Shown piece by piece: positions 5,397 to 8,609 of a stretch of 8,609 nt of DNA. Both the position numbers and the translations under genes were made by a program. Origin of the DNA: Actinomycetes bacterium. Its GTDB lineage: Bacteria; Actinomycetota; Acidimicrobiia; Acidimicrobiales; Palsa-688. The notes beneath the pieces are model-generated. The model saw nothing but the letters and a program-made list of their open reading frames with translations, did no database searches and was not told where the DNA came from. The stretch spans positions 1 through 8,609 of the forward strand of contig JAKACE010000054.1 in the NCBI GenBank assembly GCA_021821705.1, read 5' to 3'. Position 1 is the stretch's first letter. Every line of letters starts with the position of its first letter.

Positions 5397-6704
5397 TTGA
5401 GCGTGCAAGACCAGCTTGTGTTCGGACCGGCCGCCGGCCGGGCTCTGCGGGGCCGGCTGCGGGCGCCCGGCGACAAGTCCGTCTCCCACCGAGCCCTGCT
5501 CATAGCGGCGAGAGCCGAGGGCCGTTCGCGCATCAGGGGCCTCTCCAACGGCGATGACGTGCGCCACACCATGGAGGCGGTGGCTGCCCTCGGTGCCGTG
5601 GTCGAGCGCTCGGCGTCGGAGGTAGTGGTCGATGGCGGGGCAGCCCGCCTGCACGAGCCGGACGCCGTCTTGGACGTGGGCAACTCGGGCACCGGCATAC
5701 GCCTCCTGGCCGGCTATGTAGCCGGAGTCGACGGCCTGACGGTGCTGCAGGGCGACGCGTCGATCGCTCGCCGGCCGATGGACAGGGTGGCGGTACCGCT
5801 GAGGGCCATGGGTGCGACCGTCGACGGCCGCCGGGGTGGCAGCCTGCCTCCTCTGGCCGTTCGCGGTGGCCACCTGCGAGCCATCGAGTACCACCTGCCG
5901 GTGGCCAGTGCCCAGGTCAAGTCGGCGGTGCTCTTCGCCGGGTTGGCCGCTGACGGCACCACCTGCGTAGTGGAACCGGTGGCCACCAGGGCCCATACCG
6001 AGGAGATGCTCGTCGCGGCCGGCGCAGACCTGGAGGTGACCCGCGATGCCGGCGGCACCAGGGTGACCCTGCGCCCCGGGCCGTTGCAGGCCGGCTCGAT
6101 CGACGTGCCTGCCGACCCCTCCCAGGCCGCCTTCTGGGCTGTCGCCGCCTGCATCACCCCCGGCAGCGACCTGGTGCTCGAGGACGTGTACGTCGGCCAA
6201 GGCCGGGCTGGGTTCATCGACGTCTTGGCGCGCATGGGCGCCCAAATCAGCCTTGGCAACCAGGATCCGGTGCGCCACACCGCCGACATCCGCGTGCAGC
6301 ACAGCCATCTCGAGGCCACCGACGTTGGCGGCGACGAGGTCCCATCGCTCATCGACGAGGTGCCCGTCCTGGCCGTGGCGGCGGCCATGGCCGAGGGCAG
6401 GACGACCTTTTCCGACGCAGCCGAGCTGCGAGTCAAGGAAACCGACCGGATCGCCACGACGGTGGAGATGCTGAGGGCTCTCGGCGTGCGGGCCGAGGCC
6501 GCCGCCGACGGCCTGAGCGTCCTGGGGCTCGGCGGCGCACCCCTGCGAGCCGGAGTCACGGACTCCTCGGGCGACCACCGCATCGCCATGGCCTCCGCCG
6601 TCGCCGCTCTGGTGGCCTCGGGGGACGTCACGGTCAGAGGCTGGGAGGCGACGACCACCAGTTATCCTGGCTTTTCAGAGGACAGGCGCCGGTGCCTGCA
6701 GTGA
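5397..6704 (+). CDS. aroA: 3-phosphoshikimate 1-carboxyvinyltransferase (EPSP synthase)
   Basis: It transfers the enolpyruvyl group of PEP to shikimate 3-phosphate, the step before chorismate synthase. From TTG 5397 it has 435 residues, normal for the family. Visible motifs are PGDKSVSHRALL (24-35), GNSGTGIRLL (95-104, the PEP/glyphosate loop), RRPMDR (125-130), SAQVK (171-175), RAHTE (198-202), LIDEVP (318-323, with the expected catalytic Asp320), LRVKETDR (344-351, with Glu348) and GDHRIAM (392-398). GDKS, SAQVK and RxHTE are the marks of class II enzymes. The fourth class II mark, NxTR, is replaced by VYVGQGRAG (264-272). The loop keeps Gly98, as in Bacillus, instead of the alanine of CP4. 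The start is chosen on the AAGGAG at 5382; TTG 5334 and GTG 5340 would add up to 21 residues. The gene ends 13 bases inside cmk. Confidence 0.95.
   Translation: MSVQDQLVFGPAAGRALRGRLRAPGDKSVSHRALLIAARAEGRSRIRGLSNGDDVRHTMEAVAALGAVVERSASEVVVDGGAARLHEPDAVLDVGNSGTGIRLLAGYVAGVDGLTVLQGDASIARRPMDRVAVPLRAMGATVDGRRGGSLPPLAVRGGHLRAIEYHLPVASAQVKSAVLFAGLAADGTTCVVEPVATRAHTEEMLVAAGADLEVTRDAGGTRVTLRPGPLQAGSIDVPADPSQAAFWAVAACITPGSDLVLEDVYVGQGRAGFIDVLARMGAQISLGNQDPVRHTADIRVQHSHLEATDVGGDEVPSLIDEVPVLAVAAAMAEGRTTFSDAAELRVKETDRIATTVEMLRALGVRAEAAADGLSVLGLGGAPLRAGVTDSSGDHRIAMASAVAALVASGDVTVRGWEATTTSYPGFSEDRRRCLQ
6677..6682 (+). promoter_or_regulatory. Ribosome binding site for cmk
   Basis: AGAGGA inside the end of aroA lies nine bases before GTG 6692 and eighteen before GTG 6701. 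This favours 6692 among the several stacked GTG starts of cmk. Confidence 0.45.
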
Positions 6705-7381
6705 ACCCCGGCTCCCAAGTGGCAGTGAACCCAGGCTCGCAGGTTGTCGCCATAGACGGCCCGGCTGGTAGCGGCAAGTCCACGGTCGCTCGTGCCGTTG
6801 CGGCCCGGCTCGGCACCGACTATCTCGACACCGGCGCCATGTACCGGGCCGTGGCCTTCATGGCCATGCGCAGCGGGGTGGACCCCGAGGACGCCGAGCC
6901 GGTGGCCCGCCTGGCCCGGGCCATGACCCTGGATGTCGCAGAGCGGGTGATGGTCAACGGCGTGGACGCCACCATCGAGATCCGCAGCCCGGAGGTGACC
7001 CGGGCCGTGAGCGCAGTTGCCGCCAACCCGGAGGTCCGGGCCGAGCTGGGGCGCCGGATGCGCGAATGGGCGCTCGAGCGTTCCGGCGGTGTCGTCGAGG
7101 GCCGCGACATCGGGACCGTCGTGTTCCCCGGTGCGCCTCTCAAGGTCTACCTGACCGCCAGTGACGAGGAGCGGGCCCAGCGCCGCAGCCAGGAGATGCT
7201 GGACATGCACTACGACGAGGTCGCGGCCGATATCGCACGGCGTGACCACGTGGACTCCACCAGGGCCCACGCACCGCTGGCAGTCGCCGACGACGCCGTC
7301 GTCGTTGACACCACGACCCGCGACGTCGACCAGGTCGTGGAGCTCGTGCTCGAACTGGCCGCCAAGGCCGGCCTGGGGTGA
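6692..7381 (+). CDS. cmk: Cytidylate (CMP/dCMP) kinase
   Basis: It phosphorylates CMP and dCMP with ATP, feeding nucleotide and CDP-activated lipid synthesis. The 229-residue product has the P-loop GPAGSGKS (23-30), the family block DTGAMYRAV (46-54), GRDIGTVVFP (137-146) and RRDHVDSTRAHAPL (183-196, the LID and CMP-contacting arginines). Length is typical. Family members normally start two to four residues before the AIDGPAGSGKS strand. Here about 18 residues precede it, and they contain a tandem duplication: VNPGSQVA then VNPGSQVV. GTG codons at 6692, 6701 and 6725 could all start translation. 6692 has the best-placed Shine-Dalgarno sequence, 6701 overlaps the aroA stop in a GTGA arrangement, and 6725 gives the most family-like length. 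plsC starts in a 4-base overlap at the end. Confidence 0.95.
   Translation: MPAVNPGSQVAVNPGSQVVAIDGPAGSGKSTVARAVAARLGTDYLDTGAMYRAVAFMAMRSGVDPEDAEPVARLARAMTLDVAERVMVNGVDATIEIRSPEVTRAVSAVAANPEVRAELGRRMREWALERSGGVVEGRDIGTVVFPGAPLKVYLTASDEERAQRRSQEMLDMHYDEVAADIARRDHVDSTRAHAPLAVADDAVVVDTTTRDVDQVVELVLELAAKAGLG
6701..6748 (+). repeat. 24-bp tandem duplication of the cmk start region
   Basis: Units 6701-6724 and 6725-6748 both begin GTGAACCC and encode VNPGSQV plus one residue (Ala or Val). In the seven shared codons all four base differences are synonymous (CCC/CCA, TCC/TCG, CAA/CAG, GTG/GTT). The first unit overlaps the aroA stop codon at 6702-6704. Confidence 0.8.
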
Positions 7382-8100
7382 CAGAGGCCCGGCCCGGCAC
7401 CGCCGGCCACGTCCCGGGGCCGTCCCGGGGCGAGCTGCTGTGGTTCAAGGTCGCCAGGGGGATCGTGTGGGCCGCCTGCCGTATGGCATGGCACTACCGG
7501 GTGGTCGGCCTGGAGAACCTCCCCCAGACGACGCCCTATGTCCTGGCGCCCGTGCACCGTTCTTACATTGACACCCTGCTCACCGGGGCGATGACATCGC
7601 GGCGGGTGCGTTTCATGGCCAAGTCCGGGATCTTCGCCAATCCGTGGGCGGCGCGGCTGTTCGGCTCGCTCGGGGGCTTCCCGGTAAAGCGCGGCACCGC
7701 TGACCGCGAAGCCCTGCTCGAGTGCGGGAAAGCGCTAGCTGCCGGGGAGCCCGTCGTTCTCTTCGCCGAGGGCACCCGCAGCTCTGGCCCGGTCCTGGCA
7801 CCGCTTCTCGGTGGTCCGGCGTTCGTTGCGCTGCGGGCGAACGTGCCCATCGTCCCGGTAGGCATCGGCGGCAGCGAGCGGGCCATGCCTGTGGGGGCAA
7901 GGCGGGTGCGCTTCAACCGGATCGTCGTCGTGGTCGGGGAGCCGATCTGGCCTCCGCCCACAGGTCCGGGGGCGCGGGTAGCACGCCGAGGCGTCGACGA
8001 GCTGACGGAGCAGTTGCGCGAGAAGCTGCAGGCCGTGTTCGACGAAGCTCGTATGCTCGCGGGCGTCGACGACGCCGGTGAAGCCGGGCCACCTGAGTAG
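7378..8100 (+). CDS. plsC: 1-acylglycerol-3-phosphate acyltransferase family protein
   Basis: It probably acylates lysophosphatidate to phosphatidate at the inner face of the membrane, in phospholipid synthesis. The 240-residue protein has all four PlsC-family blocks: HRSYID (60-65, the HX4D catalytic pair His60 and Asp65), GGFPVKRG (99-106), FAEGTRS (129-135, with Glu131) and [10 protein letters not shown] (from about residue 156). A hydrophobic or amphipathic N-terminal stretch (about 20-38) may anchor it. The PEGTRS proline of many members is alanine here. The GTG start overlaps the cmk stop by four bases (GTGA), so translational coupling is expected; cmk-plsC pairing is a known neighbourhood in several bacterial phyla. 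Substrate chain length and specificity cannot be read from the sequence, and other lysophospholipid acyltransferases share these motifs. ispH, which often comes next in such clusters, is not present here. Confidence 0.9.
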   Translation: MTEARPGTAGHVPGPSRGELLWFKVARGIVWAACRMAWHYRVVGLENLPQTTPYVLAPVHRSYIDTLLTGAMTSRRVRFMAKSGIFANPWAARLFGSLGGFPVKRGTADREALLECGKALAAGEPVVLFAEGTRSSGPVLAPLLGGPAFVALRANVPIVPVGIGGSERAMPVGARRVRFNRIVVVVGEPIWPPPTGPGARVARRGVDELTEQLREKLQAVFDEARMLAGVDDAGEAGPPE

Positions 8101-8121
8101 GGGACCGACGGCGTCCTGCAC

Positions 8122-8126
8122 GGAGG
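8122..8126 (+). promoter_or_regulatory. Shine-Dalgarno sequence of the aldo/keto reductase gene
   Basis: GGAGG lies five bases before ATG 8132 and fixes the start of the last gene. It fits a gene translated independently of plsC, whose stop lies 31 bases upstream. Confidence 0.6.
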
Positions 8127-8131
8127 TACAC

Positions 8132-8609
8132 ATGGAGTACAGGCAGCTCGGCCGTAGCGGGCTCAGGGTGTCCGCCCTTTCCCTCGGGACGATGACCTTC
8201 GGGGGTGCAGGGGGTTTCGCGAAAGTGGGCCACACCGATGCCAGGGAGGCGGCCCGCATACTCGACCGCTGCCTCGAGGCAGGCGTAAACCTGGTCGACA
8301 CGGCGGATGTCTATTCCGACGGCGCCTCGGAGGAGATCGTCGGCCAGATCACCAAGGGGCGCCGCCATGATCTCCTGCTGGCCACCAAGTGCCGGTTCCC
8401 GAGCGAGGCGGGCGCCAACGGGGCCGGCAGCTCGCGCCACCATATCCTGCGTTCGGTCGAAGGTAGCCTGCGCAGGCTCGGGACCGACTACATCGACCTC
8501 TACCAGTTGCACGGCTGGGACGGCCAGACGCCCCTCGATGAGACCCTCGGGGCCCTGGACGGGCTCGTGCGGGCCGGCAAGGTGCGCTACGTGGGGTGCT
8601 CCAACTACT
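8132..8609 (+). CDS. Aldo/keto reductase, N-terminal part (runs off window)
   Basis: This is an NAD(P)H-dependent oxidoreductase of the aldo/keto reductase superfamily, most like the AKR families with a [14 protein letters not shown] start and an LGTMTFGG stretch. The 159 residues present carry the full catalytic tetrad: Asp56 and Tyr61 in [11 protein letters not shown], Lys86 in LLATK, and His127 in DLYQLHGWD. It then reads [11 protein letters not shown] at 149-159, where the window ends. Members of the superfamily have around 320 residues, so about half is missing, including the C-terminal cofactor-binding segment. The substrate cannot be inferred. It lies 31 bases after plsC on the same strand with its own ribosome binding site and no clear promoter between, so co-transcription is possible. 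It has no evident functional tie to the genes before it. Confidence 0.93.
   Translation, partial: MEYRQLGRSGLRVSALSLGTMTFGGAGGFAKVGHTDAREAARILDRCLEAGVNLVDTADVYSDGASEEIVGQITKGRRHDLLLATKCRFPSEAGANGAGSSRHHILRSVEGSLRRLGTDYIDLYQLHGWDGQTPLDETLGALDGLVRAGKVRYVGCSNY

Noticed and set aside
5220..6578. A 452-codon open frame on the minus strand across aroA
   Set aside because: Antisense shadow of aroA with no recognisable motif, while the plus strand has every EPSP synthase motif.
8101..8117. Small hairpin (GGGAC/GTCCT) between plsC and the aldo/keto reductase gene
   Set aside because: Five pairs including a G-T wobble, no U-run, and close to the next ribosome binding site; too weak to call a terminator.

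Overview
The window is GC-rich DNA with strong G/C preference at third codon positions, GTG and TTG starts, and TAnnnT boxes placed 6-9 bases before start codons, which suggests leaderless transcripts. Together with the order scpA-scpB-rluB-(aro genes)-cmk-plsC, this points to a high-GC actinobacterium, possibly an Acidimicrobiia-like lineage. The lineage is my inference from gene order and style; no rRNA or other marker is present.

Layout. (1) 36-857, minus strand: a single-pass membrane-anchored protein of unknown function, divergent from everything else, whose C-terminal frame appears shifted. (2) 858-1012: divergent intergenic region with a candidate promoter for each direction and an exact 10-bp direct repeat at 21-bp spacing. 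(3) 1013-2610: scpA and scpB, the non-SMC subunits of the chromosome condensation complex, 5 bases apart. (4) 2611-2730: two GC-rich hairpins, then a promoter-like box. (5) 2731-3555: rluB, a 23S rRNA pseudouridine synthase. (6) 3549-3704: four tandem copies of a 39-bp unit; the first carries the rluB stop codon. (7) 3732-6704: aroH (chorismate mutase), tyrA (prephenate dehydrogenase with ACT domain) and aroA (EPSP synthase). (8) 6692-8100: cmk (CMP kinase) and plsC (1-acylglycerol-3-phosphate acyltransferase-like), joined by short overlaps. (9) 8132-8609: the 5' part of an aldo/keto reductase that runs off the window.

How the genes work together. ScpA and ScpB bind SMC for chromosome segregation. 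AroA makes EPSP, the direct precursor of chorismate; AroH turns chorismate into prephenate; TyrA oxidises prephenate towards tyrosine and probably senses an aromatic amino acid through its ACT domain. Cmk and PlsC serve nucleotide and phospholipid supply. The scp-rluB-cmk backbone is a familiar bacterial housekeeping cluster, here with a tyrosine-branch aro block between rluB and cmk. From aroH to plsC the genes are tightly packed, with 17-, 13- and 4-base overlaps and one 143-bp gap before aroA.

I see no phage, transposon, CRISPR, toxin or defence genes and no convincing new biological system. The points that most merit a second look are the 39-bp tandem array, the duplicated start region of cmk, the probable frameshift at the end of the first gene, the paired direct repeat in the divergent intergenic region, and the unusual motif set of AroA.
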